A stretch of 8,827 bases of DNA from Clostridium sp. CAG:590 (GTDB lineage Bacteria > Bacillota > Clostridia > Lachnospirales > Lachnospiraceae). The notes beneath the pieces were generated by a model. It saw only the letters and a program-made list of their open reading frames with translations. It was not told the DNA's origin and searched no databases. Every line of letters begins with the position of its first letter. The first letter of the stretch is position 1. Position numbers and translations under genes: made by a program. Positions 1 to 7,079 of this stretch are shown here, piece after piece. The stretch is taken from contig HF987794.1 of NCBI GenBank assembly GCA_000431135.1, positions 1-8,827 of the forward strand, given 5' to 3'.

Positions 1-27
1 ATGTGCCCTCACACATCGTCCGTCCCG

Positions 28-41
28 CTTACGCTGTGCAA
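28..41 (-). repeat. 14-base repeat, copy 1 (after the phospho-sugar mutase)
   Basis: The minus strand reads TTGCACAGCGTAAG, starting six bases after the mutase stop codon. An exact copy occurs at 8805-8818 on the plus strand. In both cases it lies at the 3' end of a gene and in the same orientation as that gene. Confidence 0.5.
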
Positions 42-47
42 AGGAGA

Positions 48-1784
48 TTAAAGCATTTTGTGAATCATGGCAAGTACTTCTTCTCCAAGTTCTTTTGAAA
101 GATTCTGTGCATCCTCCAATGAAGTTCCCTTTACACCATAGTAGAATTTTACTTTTGGTTCTGTTCCGGATGGTCTTACACACAACCATGCAGAATCACT
201 CATGTCATAATAAAGAACATTTGAATTCGGAAGTCCGGTAGATGTTACCTCTCCTGTTGCAAGATTGGTAATCGTATCTGCTTTGTAATCTCTTGCAGAT
301 AATACATCATATTTTCCAATCTTAGAAGGTGTATTCTCTCTTAATGTATTCATGATCTCCTGAATCTTTGCAAGACCTTCAATACCCTTCAATGATACGG
401 ACTGAATTGCATCGATACAGTATCCATACTTCTCATACATATCAAGCATTGCATCCCACAAGGTCTTACCCTGACTCTTATAATATGCTGCTGCCTCGCA
501 AAGTGCCATTGTAGCAACGATAGCATCTTTATCTCTCGCATGTGTTCCGATCAGGCAGCCATAACTCTCCTCAAATCCAAACAAATATGTTCCCTTACCG
601 GTTGTCTCAAAATTAAGGATCTGCTGTCCGATATATTTGAATCCGGTTAATACTTCAATCAACTGAATGTTGTAGCCCTTTGCAATCTCATCCGCAAGGT
701 TAGAAGTAACAATTGTCTTGATCAAAGCACCATCCGCAGGAAGCGAACCCTCTGTTGCTAATTTCTGACTAATCTCATATTCAGCAAGAAGGCATCCTGA
801 CATGTTACCGGTTAAAGTAATATACTCTCCGGATCTTGTATCTTTCACATACACTCCTAAACGGTCTGCATCCGGATCGGTTGCAAGTACAAGATCTGCA
901 TCCTTTTCCTTTGCAAGCTTCAAAGCAAGTTCAAATGCTTCTGCAGCCTCCGGGTTCGGATAACTGACTGTCGGGAATTCTCCATCCGGCAGCTCCTGCT
1001 CCGGTACAACATAAACATTCTCAAATCCGATCTCTTTTAATACTCTTCTTGCAGGAATATTACCGGTTCCATGAAGTGGAGTATATACGATCTTAATATC
1101 TTTTCCATATTGGTCGATACAATCCTGATGAATAACCAGTTTCTTAAGTTCTGCGATATAATCATCATCTACTTCTTTTCCAATCGTTACAAAAAGACCT
1201 GCTTTGACCGCTTCTTCCTTATCCATTGTCTTGCAGGTAGACAAATCGGTAATCGCCTTTACCTCATCCATAATTCCGGTATCATGTGGAGGTGTAATCT
1301 GTGCACCGTCCTCCCAGTATACCTTGTATCCGTTATACTCCGGTGGGTTATGACTTGCCGTTACATTGATTCCGGCAATACATCCCAAATGGCGAACCGC
1401 ATATGACAATTCCGGTGTCGGTCTTAAAGACTCAAAACGATATGCCTTGATTCCATTTGCTGCCAGACATAATGCAGCTTCTTCTGAAAATTCCGGTGAC
1501 ATTCTACGGGAATCATATGCGATTGCAACTCCCTTGTTCTCTCCACCCTGTTTCTTAATATAATTTGCTAATCCCTGTGTTGCTCTTCTTACTACATAAA
1601 TGTTCATCCGGTTAATTCCGGCTCCAATAATACCTCGAAGTCCTGCTGTACCAAACTCCAGATCCGCATAGAATCTTTCCTTAATCTCATTGTCATCATT
1701 GCGAATAGACTCTAACTCTTTCTTTGTATCTGCATCAAAATACGGATTGCTAAGCCACTCCTCGTAAATCTTCTTGTAATCCAT
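48..1784 (-). CDS. pgcA: Phospho-sugar mutase (alpha-phosphoglucomutase type)
   Basis: Alpha-D-phosphohexomutase of 578 residues, close to the roughly 580 of Bacillus PgcA. The family interconverts glucose-1-phosphate and glucose-6-phosphate in the cytoplasm through a phosphoserine, linking glycolysis with UDP-glucose, glycogen and envelope sugar synthesis. All four active-site loops are visible: the phosphoserine loop TASHNP (142-147, Ser144), the Mg loop DPDADR (303-308), the sugar-specificity loop GFEESYG (403-409) and the C-terminal phosphate-binding loop RPSGTEPK (537-544). I chose the ATG at 1784 rather than an in-frame ATG at 1811 because AAAGGAG lies seven bases before it and nothing comparable precedes the longer start. 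It lies 44 bases after the PEGA lipoprotein gene with no terminator between, so co-transcription is likely. Phosphomannomutase activity cannot be excluded. It is not GlmM, which is about 450 residues long with a different signature. Confidence 0.93.
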   Translation of the reverse strand: MDYKKIYEEWLSNPYFDADTKKELESIRNDDNEIKERFYADLEFGTAGLRGIIGAGINRMNIYVVRRATQGLANYIKKQGGENKGVAIAYDSRRMSPEFSEEAALCLAANGIKAYRFESLRPTPELSYAVRHLGCIAGINVTASHNPPEYNGYKVYWEDGAQITPPHDTGIMDEVKAITDLSTCKTMDKEEAVKAGLFVTIGKEVDDDYIAELKKLVIHQDCIDQYGKDIKIVYTPLHGTGNIPARRVLKEIGFENVYVVPEQELPDGEFPTVSYPNPEAAEAFELALKLAKEKDADLVLATDPDADRLGVYVKDTRSGEYITLTGNMSGCLLAEYEISQKLATEGSLPADGALIKTIVTSNLADEIAKGYNIQLIEVLTGFKYIGQQILNFETTGKGTYLFGFEESYGCLIGTHARDKDAIVATMALCEAAAYYKSQGKTLWDAMLDMYEKYGYCIDAIQSVSLKGIEGLAKIQEIMNTLRENTPSKIGKYDVLSARDYKADTITNLATGEVTSTGLPNSNVLYYDMSDSAWLCVRPSGTEPKVKFYYGVKGTSLEDAQNLSKELGEEVLAMIHKML

Positions 1785-1791
1785 TCGATAA

Positions 1792-1798
1792 CTCCTTT
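1792..1798 (-). promoter_or_regulatory. Ribosome binding site fixing the phospho-sugar mutase start
   Basis: The minus strand reads AAAGGAG, seven bases before the ATG at 1784. It decides the start: the upstream in-frame ATG at 1811 would place this site inside the coding sequence and has no comparable site of its own. Confidence 0.85.
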
Positions 1799-1828
1799 CA
1801 TGTCCTTGCATTTATGTAATGATTCCAT

Positions 1829-3223
1829 TTATTCTATCAAACTGGAAATGGAAATCAATTCATCATATTTCAACGGACTGTCCTTACCATCATCTGTAAA
1901 ATTCACGGTATAACTCTTTGACAGATAGCCCGTCTGACTCAATGTAATTATATGACTTCCCGTTACTTTTGTAAAGGAAATCGGTGCAATTCCTAAATAT
2001 TGTCCATCAAAATACACACTGGCTCCAACCGGTGCAGAAACCGTAACCTTATTTTTGGTTTTCGTTCCCTCCGATGTTGTCACATCTTTTACATCCGAAT
2101 TATCAGTAGTGGATGTCTGCGTAGTTGCCTCACTTGTTGCCGTTGTTGATTCGCCTGCATTTTTCGCTGTCGTTGTTGAAGAAGCGGACTCCGTTGTCTC
2201 ATCCTCTTTCTGCAACGTATATTCTTTTACTTTATAGGCATAATTCACATTAAATGATGCACTGTAACTCTGATAGCCCTCAGCTATAATATTAATCCTG
2301 TGCTTGCCAAATGTAATATCAACCGCACCCTCTGTATTCACCCGGCGGCTGTCAATATAAACGGCTGCATCCGATGGTGTGACTTTAAATAATACCGAAC
2401 CCATTTGTTTCGGTTCAATCGCAATATCCGCAAGGGACAGATCGGTTTCCTGATTCTTAACAACCGTCACCTCTTTCGTACCGGCATCATCCCCTTTTGC
2501 AATCCGCAACGTATACGTCCCTTCCCGTACAGTAAGAAGCATGTCCTCTGTCACGGGAACAATGACATCATATCCTATCTCCACCATTCCGCCAATATAA
2601 GAAGCATAGTCGGATAAACGGACATAACCATGTCCCAATTCAACATATACCGAATACACCACGTTATTGTAAAGCCACAGCGCAATCTGATCCTCCGAAC
2701 AGATCTCATCCAGACCAATCTCTGTATTCTCGGAAAATGCACAAACAGAATCACTCATTTGATATGTCTTATTGTCCACCCGTATCGTATTATTCACCGG
2801 ATCAATAACCGCCCCGTCTACACTTTCTAACTTTGTAATATTGGTATCACTCGTCATATGCAGCGATTCCAACTTGTCTCTGTTCGCATCATAAACAATA
2901 TCAACTACACTTCCCAATTCCACCTGCGACATCGGCATCAGATCATCATGGGAATCGCGGACATCCGTCCCACCGGTATATACAAGTTCCTTTTCCGCAT
3001 CCTGCCCAATCTGCCGTACCTTAATCTTCTCATTTACATCATCAACATTGCAAACAACCGCTAACATGGAAACATCGTCCGCCGGTTCCACATCCTCATT
3101 ATAGACCGGTGCCTCCACTTTCTTTGAACAGCCCGTCACAAAAAATGCCTGCATACCAAGTAAAAAAACACATATCAGACACCGATACAACATATGAAAT
3201 TGCCACATCTTCCGTACCTTCAT
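1829..3223 (-). CDS. PEGA-domain lipoprotein
   Basis: Predicted surface lipoprotein of 464 residues. A basic start and hydrophobic stretch (about 11-28) lead to a lipobox-like VTGC with Cys32 as the lipidation site. Residues 50-260 look all-beta and unassigned. A PEGA-like repeat follows (about 274-337, core VYIDSRRV), then a linker rich in Thr, Ser and acidic residues (about 341-391), then a clearer PEGA repeat (392-443) with the signature ASVYFDGQYLGIAP. PEGA domains are small extracytoplasmic beta-sandwiches often found on envelope or surface-layer proteins of Gram-positives; no enzyme activity is expected. The start is supported by GGAG (3231-3234) seven bases upstream. It lies 88 bases after the CotS-like gene and 44 before the mutase gene. 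Envelope function is an inference from domains only. Confidence 0.85.
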   Translation of the reverse strand: MKVRKMWQFHMLYRCLICVFLLGMQAFFVTGCSKKVEAPVYNEDVEPADDVSMLAVVCNVDDVNEKIKVRQIGQDAEKELVYTGGTDVRDSHDDLMPMSQVELGSVVDIVYDANRDKLESLHMTSDTNITKLESVDGAVIDPVNNTIRVDNKTYQMSDSVCAFSENTEIGLDEICSEDQIALWLYNNVVYSVYVELGHGYVRLSDYASYIGGMVEIGYDVIVPVTEDMLLTVREGTYTLRIAKGDDAGTKEVTVVKNQETDLSLADIAIEPKQMGSVLFKVTPSDAAVYIDSRRVNTEGAVDITFGKHRINIIAEGYQSYSASFNVNYAYKVKEYTLQKEDETTESASSTTTAKNAGESTTATSEATTQTSTTDNSDVKDVTTSEGTKTKNKVTVSAPVGASVYFDGQYLGIAPISFTKVTGSHIITLSQTGYLSKSYTVNFTDDGKDSPLKYDELISISSLIE

Positions 3224-3293
3224 ACAATTTCTCCAACTTTATCTTCTATACAAACATACTAATTATATATATGTTCTCATTTTATTAACACTC

Positions 3294-3308
3294 CCATTAT
3301 TATAATGG
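3294..3308. promoter_or_regulatory. 15-base perfect palindrome upstream of the PEGA lipoprotein gene
   Basis: CCATTAT and ATAATGG flank a single central T, giving a perfect inverted repeat in the 88-base gap just beyond the stop codon of the CotS-like gene. It contains TATAAT on both strands. It could be an operator, or the chance result of an AT-rich -10 region. It lacks a loop and a T-run, so it is not a normal terminator. Confidence 0.4.
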
Positions 3309-3327
3309 ATTTCAAAGGGAATGGAAA
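3299..3327 (-). promoter_or_regulatory. Possible promoter for the PEGA lipoprotein gene
   Basis: On the minus strand a perfect TATAAT (3304-3299) has TTTCCA (3327-3322, four of six matches to TTGACA) seventeen bases upstream. The -35 box would lie inside the last codons of the CotS-like gene. A second TATAAT (3267-3262) is also present but has no good -35 box. The gene may equally be read through from the CotS-like gene. Confidence 0.35.
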
Positions 3328-4547
3328 CCCCTATATTTTTCAAGCATATCCTGCTTTTCCTGTTCCTGCAAGATCACCGTATTTAACTTTTCCATATATT
3401 TCGGCGATAGAAATGCCTTATTGGAATTGTAATAACTATTGGCAATCTTCCAGAATTTCTCCGGATATGCAAATAATATATATAGATAATAGTAATCCTC
3501 ATCCGAGAGCCTGATCACCCTGTTATATGCGCGAAAGATATCCTCTAATAATACAAAATCAAACTCGTTTTTTTCCATTGCCTTTCGGGCAAACTGATAC
3601 AGATCCTCCAGTTGATTTCCTTTTGAAAACCGCTCAAAATGCACAATTGCAGCATCCTGTCCATCCAGGATCACATTATGATGGTTATAGCTGCCATGGC
3701 AGATTCCATAATGATGTTTCCACACGGAATACAACGATATATCATCTTTTGCTGTCACCATTTGTTCCAACATACCGACACATTCCATGCCTTTTTGAAC
3801 ATAACAGTTTACAATATTCTGAAATGTCTTTTCAAACTCATTTTTCCGTTTTACTCCCGAAATATATTTTTGTATCTTTTTTATCTCGCGATTATGCCTC
3901 TCAAACGTATCCTTTATCCGGATATACTGCATATTGGAATCCGTCTCCTCATTTGTGGAAACATTTACATGCACCGGCCAATCCCCACAGCCCGGTTCGT
4001 CTTCACATGTGTTCTCTTCTCCCTGTTTTAATGCCGTTTCCAATGCCTTTTCGCTGATTTCATATATGTATGTGATTCGCTCTAATTCTTCTCCGTTTGC
4101 AATTGCTTTCCGGATTTCTTCAATCCTTTTGAGCTCCTTCTTCTGTCTGCACAGATCCCATTCCACCGAAAACTGTTCCGCAATCCCCTGCCCCACAACA
4201 TGAAAATGAGCCAGTGCTTCAACTGCATGCAGAACATCATCCAGATTATGCATATCACATTCATTTCCTGTAAAATAATATTTCAACACATAGGGCTGAC
4301 GATATTTATCACAGGTAAGAAGCTGCCCATCTTTATTGGGAATGATCCGGTCCAGATTATCGGAAGCCGCCTTGAAAAACAATTCTTTTAACACATACTC
4401 CTGTTCCAGCCTCGTCACACTGCCACGAAACGGTTCCAAAATCCGCATACCTTCTGTTGTGGTCAGAATCGTTGCACCCCGTCCCTTTTTTGCCGACAAA
4501 ATCTCTATGTCATACTGTTCAAATACCTCTGCAAGTTTTTCAGACAT
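3312..4547 (-). CDS. CotS-family (APH-fold) protein, probable pseudokinase
   Basis: A 411-residue protein matching the CotS spore-coat/aminoglycoside phosphotransferase-like fold as found in Clostridia. Visible landmarks are an N-terminal GRGATIL segment (22-28), a coiled and charged middle, the loop ICHGSYNHHN (about 282-291), IVHFERF (about 301-307), and the downstream EDLYQFARKAMEK pattern typical of the family. The usual catalytic positions look replaced: HGD is HGS, the metal-binding Asp of the DFD-like strand is His303, and the Lys expected after GMRIL is Glu38. It therefore probably does not phosphorylate anything. Residues about 172-208 form an acidic, two-Cys insertion that looks unstructured. 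The start at 4547 is chosen because GGAGGGG lies eight bases upstream; an in-frame ATG at 4568 would include that site. A coat role is inferred from the family only, since no other sporulation gene is nearby. Confidence 0.78.
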   Translation of the reverse strand: MSEKLAEVFEQYDIEILSAKKGRGATILTTTEGMRILEPFRGSVTRLEQEYVLKELFFKAASDNLDRIIPNKDGQLLTCDKYRQPYVLKYYFTGNECDMHNLDDVLHAVEALAHFHVVGQGIAEQFSVEWDLCRQKKELKRIEEIRKAIANGEELERITYIYEISEKALETALKQGEENTCEDEPGCGDWPVHVNVSTNEETDSNMQYIRIKDTFERHNREIKKIQKYISGVKRKNEFEKTFQNIVNCYVQKGMECVGMLEQMVTAKDDISLYSVWKHHYGICHGSYNHHNVILDGQDAAIVHFERFSKGNQLEDLYQFARKAMEKNEFDFVLLEDIFRAYNRVIRLSDEDYYYLYILFAYPEKFWKIANSYYNSNKAFLSPKYMEKLNTVILQEQEKQDMLEKYRGFHSL

Positions 4548-4597
4548 AAAAACAACCCCTCCAATCATGTGTCCTCTTTCATCTTATGAAGGGGTTG
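4548..4597 (-). terminator. Hairpin overlapping the CotS-like ribosome binding site (terminator or RBS-sequestering leader)
   Basis: In the minus-strand RNA, CAACCCCT (4597-4590) is perfectly complementary to AGGGGTTG (4560-4553), with 29 bases between. A smaller hairpin, TTCAT-AAG-ATGAA (4590-4578), sits at the head of the loop and shares one base with the outer stem. The 3' arm is followed at once by five Ts and then the start codon of the CotS-like gene. As a terminator it would close the cca transcript; as a leader structure it would bury the ribosome binding site at 4556-4562. A GATAAT (4608-4603) just upstream is a possible weak -10 box, which would start a transcript near the first arm. 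Confidence 0.5.
4556..4562 (-). promoter_or_regulatory. Ribosome binding site fixing the CotS-like start
   Basis: The minus strand reads GGAGGGG eight bases before the ATG at 4547. It rules out the in-frame ATG at 4568. Unusually, most of this site also forms the 3' arm of an 8-base stem described separately, so its access to ribosomes may be controlled. Confidence 0.8.
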
Positions 4598-4624
4598 CCT
4601 AAATTATCACTTATTTTGAAAACT

Positions 4625-5977
4625 TTATAATTGTCTTGCCATATCCAACAGCACATTCCGTTCATTTAAAGACGGATCATCCAACACCCGGTCGAGTAAT
4701 GTATGCAAAGTTGTTCCAATCTCTTTTCCCGGCTGCATTCCAAGTTCCGTGATCAGATCCTTTCCGGTAACCGCAAGATCTTTTAACGACAGACACTGGT
4801 TCTCCTCAATGATCTGTGTATAATAATCCCTCAAAACATCAAGCCTGTCTAATTTTTCCTGCCGCATGTAAGTGCTCTGCCCTAAAATATCCGCCCGTTT
4901 CAAACAGATATAATCCTCAAACAGATCTGCACCCATCTTACTAAGTCCCCGTCGAAATGTGCGAAGTTTGATCGACGCACCCATTGCATAATCATGCCAG
5001 TACACCAGACGTTTCACACGGTCAATCGTTGCATTGTCGAATTTTAACCGCGTTAAAATTTGCCGTGCAAGCTCCACACCGGCTTCATTATGTCCGTAAA
5101 AATGATCTCCTTTTTCGTCCGTTGTTTTCGTAACCGGCTTCGCAACATCATGCAACAGCGCCGCCCAGCGGAGCGCCTTTTGTGCAGGAACCTGTTCTAT
5201 AACCCGAAGTGTATGTTCTCCCACCGAATACATATGATGTATATTATTCTGCTCTGTCTGCATCATGCGGTCAAATTCCGGCAGCACAACTGCCGTCACG
5301 CCCAATTCATATGCCGTCTGCAGCCTCTCCGGATGTTTGGACAATAACAACTTGGTAAGCTCCACCTGAATACGTTCTGCACTGATATCATTTAACAATT
5401 CCGCCTGTCGTTCAATCGCCAGACGTGTCTGCTCCTCGATCGCAAAATCCAATTGTGCCGCAAACCGCACCGCCCGCAGAATACGAAGTGCATCTTCATC
5501 GAAACGTTCCTGCGCCTTTCCCACGCAACGGATCACATGCCGTTCCAGATCTCCCATTCCGTCAAAATGATCTACAATGCCCTCTTCCTCATTATATGCC
5601 ATGGCATTGATCGTAAAATCCCTTCGTTTCATATCCTCTAACAAACTGGCAGTAAATGTTACCGATGTCGGTCTTCTGTGATCCTCGTATTTTCCATCCA
5701 CCCGATAGGTGGTAACTTCATATCCTTCCAACTTTCCACTCTCTGCATTTGGCATCATTACCGTGATCGTTCCATGTTGAATCCCGGTATCAAAGGTCTT
5801 CCGGAACAACGCCTTTACCTGCTCCGGTCTGGCAGAAGTGGTAATATCCCAATCATCCGGCTCTTTGTTCAAAATGGCATCTCTCACACAGCCACCCACA
5901 ATGTAAGCCTCATAACCTTCTTTTTGTAATCGTTTAATTATCCTGTTTGCATTTGCCGGCATTTTAATCTGAATCAT
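4625..5977 (-). CDS. cca: CCA tRNA nucleotidyltransferase with HD domain
   Basis: Class II nucleotidyltransferase of 450 residues that adds or repairs the 3' CCA end of tRNAs without a template, in the cytoplasm. The N-terminal polymerase head shows GGCVRD (28-33), the catalytic carboxylates in DDWD (Asp42 and Asp44), RRDFTINAMA (118-127, ribose contact region) and EDALRILRAVRF (161-172, nucleotide-selecting region). A C-terminal HD phosphohydrolase-like domain is marked by GEH (253-255), LLHDVAKP (274-281) and GHNEAG (295-300). This HD-carrying form is common in Clostridia. The ATG at 5977 has GGAG ten bases upstream; a second ATG at 5962 has no better site. A strong promoter lies just upstream, and the next gene starts 77 bases downstream behind a hairpin. 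Whether it adds the full CCA, or only part as in split CC/A systems, cannot be read safely from the sequence; one full-length gene favours complete CCA addition. Confidence 0.94.
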   Translation of the reverse strand: MIQIKMPANANRIIKRLQKEGYEAYIVGGCVRDAILNKEPDDWDITTSARPEQVKALFRKTFDTGIQHGTITVMMPNAESGKLEGYEVTTYRVDGKYEDHRRPTSVTFTASLLEDMKRRDFTINAMAYNEEEGIVDHFDGMGDLERHVIRCVGKAQERFDEDALRILRAVRFAAQLDFAIEEQTRLAIERQAELLNDISAERIQVELTKLLLSKHPERLQTAYELGVTAVVLPEFDRMMQTEQNNIHHMYSVGEHTLRVIEQVPAQKALRWAALLHDVAKPVTKTTDEKGDHFYGHNEAGVELARQILTRLKFDNATIDRVKRLVYWHDYAMGASIKLRTFRRGLSKMGADLFEDYICLKRADILGQSTYMRQEKLDRLDVLRDYYTQIIEENQCLSLKDLAVTGKDLITELGMQPGKEIGTTLHTLLDRVLDDPSLNERNVLLDMARQL

Positions 5978-6017
5978 GCTATCACAACTCCATCATCTAA
6001 GAATCCTCTTCCTTCAC

Positions 6018-6046
6018 ATTATAATCGTTTTCTTTTCTGCTGGCAA
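6018..6046 (-). promoter_or_regulatory. SigA-type promoter of cca
   Basis: The minus strand carries TTGCCA (6046-6041, five of six to consensus) and a perfect TATAAT (6023-6018) separated by exactly 17 bases. The predicted start near 6011 gives a leader of about 34 bases, long enough for the GGAG at 5991-5988. Confidence 0.7.
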
Positions 6047-6079
6047 CCGACAGAAACTGTCTCCGGCTGCGATTTCCGA

Positions 6080-6122
6080 TATAAATACAAGAGATCCCCC
6101 TGCCACAAACTGCAGGAGGATC
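6080..6122 (-). terminator. Rho-independent terminator of the zinc-ribbon/DUF4352 gene
   Basis: In the minus-strand RNA, GATCCTCCTGC (6122-6112) pairs with GCAGGGGGATC (6103-6093) over eleven positions, including one G-U pair, around an 8-base loop. A T-rich tail runs from 6092 to about 6081. It starts 43 bases after the stop codon of the gene, and upstream of the cca promoter, separating the two units. Confidence 0.8.
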
Positions 6123-6165
6123 CCATTCACACATTATGCCCCATTTATTACATTTCACACCAATT

Positions 6166-6837
6166 CTATTTAACTATAAACACAATTTTATTCTGCGACA
6201 AGAAATTTGTCTCATATTCCAATGTAATTTCCTTTGCATCTTCCGGAACTTCATAATAGACAGCGCCCGCTGCCTTCTTACCCGGCGACATCGTCGCATC
6301 AATTGCATCATCCCCAAAATACTGTGCATCCATCGCATATCCATCCGCATAACAATCCCATGACGCCATACTAGAAACCGTTTGATCAACATTACCAATA
6401 TTCTCAAATTCAAATTCCATTCGATAATACACATAACCGTCCTTTGGTTGTATCACCTGACTGTCTGACTGATACTCCTCGGCAGAAATGTATGTTATCT
6501 TCAAATCAGATGTTTCCACTACATCCCCCACCTTAAAAGTATTATCTACTTCTTCACTTGCAGCCTCTGTTGTTTCTTCTTTTGAATCCGTGTCACCGCC
6601 CTTATGTTCTGTCTTCGCAGTAACTTCTCCGGTCTTAGTTGCGTCTTCTGCATCATTTCCACCAAGCGCAGTTCCAATGACTGCAATTACCAGAACTGCA
6701 ATAACAATCCATTTTGCTTTGCCTCCCTGTTTCTTTCTACAATTTGGACATACTTTTGCCTTTTTCGGAATCTCCGACTGACAATACTTGCAGATCTTTG
6801 TCTCCACCTGCTTGTTTTCTGTTGTTTCCTGTTCCAT
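6166..6837 (-). CDS. Zinc-ribbon, single-pass membrane protein with DUF4352-like domain
   Basis: A 223-residue protein of unknown function. A short charged N-terminus leads to a zinc ribbon with Cys16, Cys19, Cys30 and Cys33 (CKYC and CPNC), a basic patch, one membrane segment (about 42-58), a linker rich in Thr, Glu, Asp and Lys (about 60-98), and a beta-rich domain from about 100 to the end. The start of that domain (FKVGDVVETSDLKITY) and late motifs such as YYEVPEDAKEI and LEYETNF match the DUF4352/DUF5067 pattern. By the positive-inside rule the zinc ribbon is cytoplasmic and the DUF4352 domain lies outside. The family is usually described as a surface-exposed immunoglobulin-like fold with no known activity. 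I start it at 6837 because GGAGG sits nine bases upstream. A longer start at 6894 directly follows an in-frame stop and has no ribosome binding site. Confidence 0.82.
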   Translation of the reverse strand: MEQETTENKQVETKICKYCQSEIPKKAKVCPNCRKKQGGKAKWIVIAVLVIAVIGTALGGNDAEDATKTGEVTAKTEHKGGDTDSKEETTEAASEEVDNTFKVGDVVETSDLKITYISAEEYQSDSQVIQPKDGYVYYRMEFEFENIGNVDQTVSSMASWDCYADGYAMDAQYFGDDAIDATMSPGKKAAGAVYYEVPEDAKEITLEYETNFLSQNKIVFIVK

Positions 6838-6846
6838 TTTCTTGTG

Positions 6847-6851
6847 CCTCC
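6847..6851 (-). promoter_or_regulatory. Ribosome binding site fixing the DUF4352 gene start
   Basis: The minus strand reads GGAGG nine bases before the ATG at 6837. It favours this start over the ATG 57 bases further upstream, which has only AT-rich sequence before it. Confidence 0.8.
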
Positions 6852-6923
6852 GCTTTTCCTCAGATTTTGTGATAATTTTCAGAACCTCTTCCATATTTTA
6901 CAAAAAGAAGTATTGTTTCTTCG

Positions 6924-6939
6924 TCCGCTTTATAGCGGA
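6924..6939 (-). other. Hairpin in the leader of the DUF4352 gene
   Basis: TCCGCT and AGCGGA form a perfect 6-base stem with a 4-base loop about 90 bases before the start codon. A weaker AT stem (AAGAA/TTCTT) follows before 6895, with a few Ts. The region from 6838 to 7034 holds no convincing gene or consensus promoter. A loose TTGTTT/TTTAAG pair 17 bases apart occurs near 6983-7000 on the minus strand. The hairpin may be a leader structure or nothing. Confidence 0.3.
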
Positions 6940-7034
6940 AACTTTAATTATTTTAATCTATTTCAGCAGAAATACTCTTAAAAACGGCTGACTATTACGA
7001 AACAAGTGTCGATTATCTATTAGAGCGCACCATC

Positions 7035-7073
7035 AAAAAACCATATCCAAAAGCATAACGCTTTTGAATATGG
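7035..7073 (-). terminator. Strong rho-independent terminator of the kinase gene
   Basis: The minus strand forms a 14-position stem (7073-7060 with 7054-7041, one G-U pair) around a 5-base loop, followed by six Ts (7040-7035). It starts seven bases after the kinase stop codon at 7080. It isolates the kinase transcript from the DUF4352 gene. Confidence 0.9.
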
Positions 7074-7079
7074 CTTCTT

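Noticed and set aside
1071..1406. Plus-strand open frame of 111 codons within the mutase gene
   Set aside because: Antisense to conserved active-site coding sequence of the mutase, with no ribosome binding site or family resemblance.
3262..3273. TA-repeat tract as a phase-variable simple repeat
   Set aside because: Only about four TA units, in an AT-rich intergenic region; too short to suggest slippage control.
3527..4057. Plus-strand open frame of 176 codons opposite the CotS-like gene
   Set aside because: It is antisense to a gene with clear family motifs and a strong ribosome binding site, has no recognisable domain, and its composition is that of a reversed coding strand.
6838..6894. 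19-residue N-terminal extension of the DUF4352 protein
   Set aside because: No ribosome binding site precedes the ATG at 6894, whereas GGAGG precedes the ATG at 6837. The extension adds only charged residues.
6604..6981. Plus-strand open frame of 125 codons, rich in Phe, Cys and Leu
   Set aside because: It is the reverse of the charged zinc-ribbon gene and its AT-rich leader; the hydrophobic look comes from reversed Lys and Glu codons.
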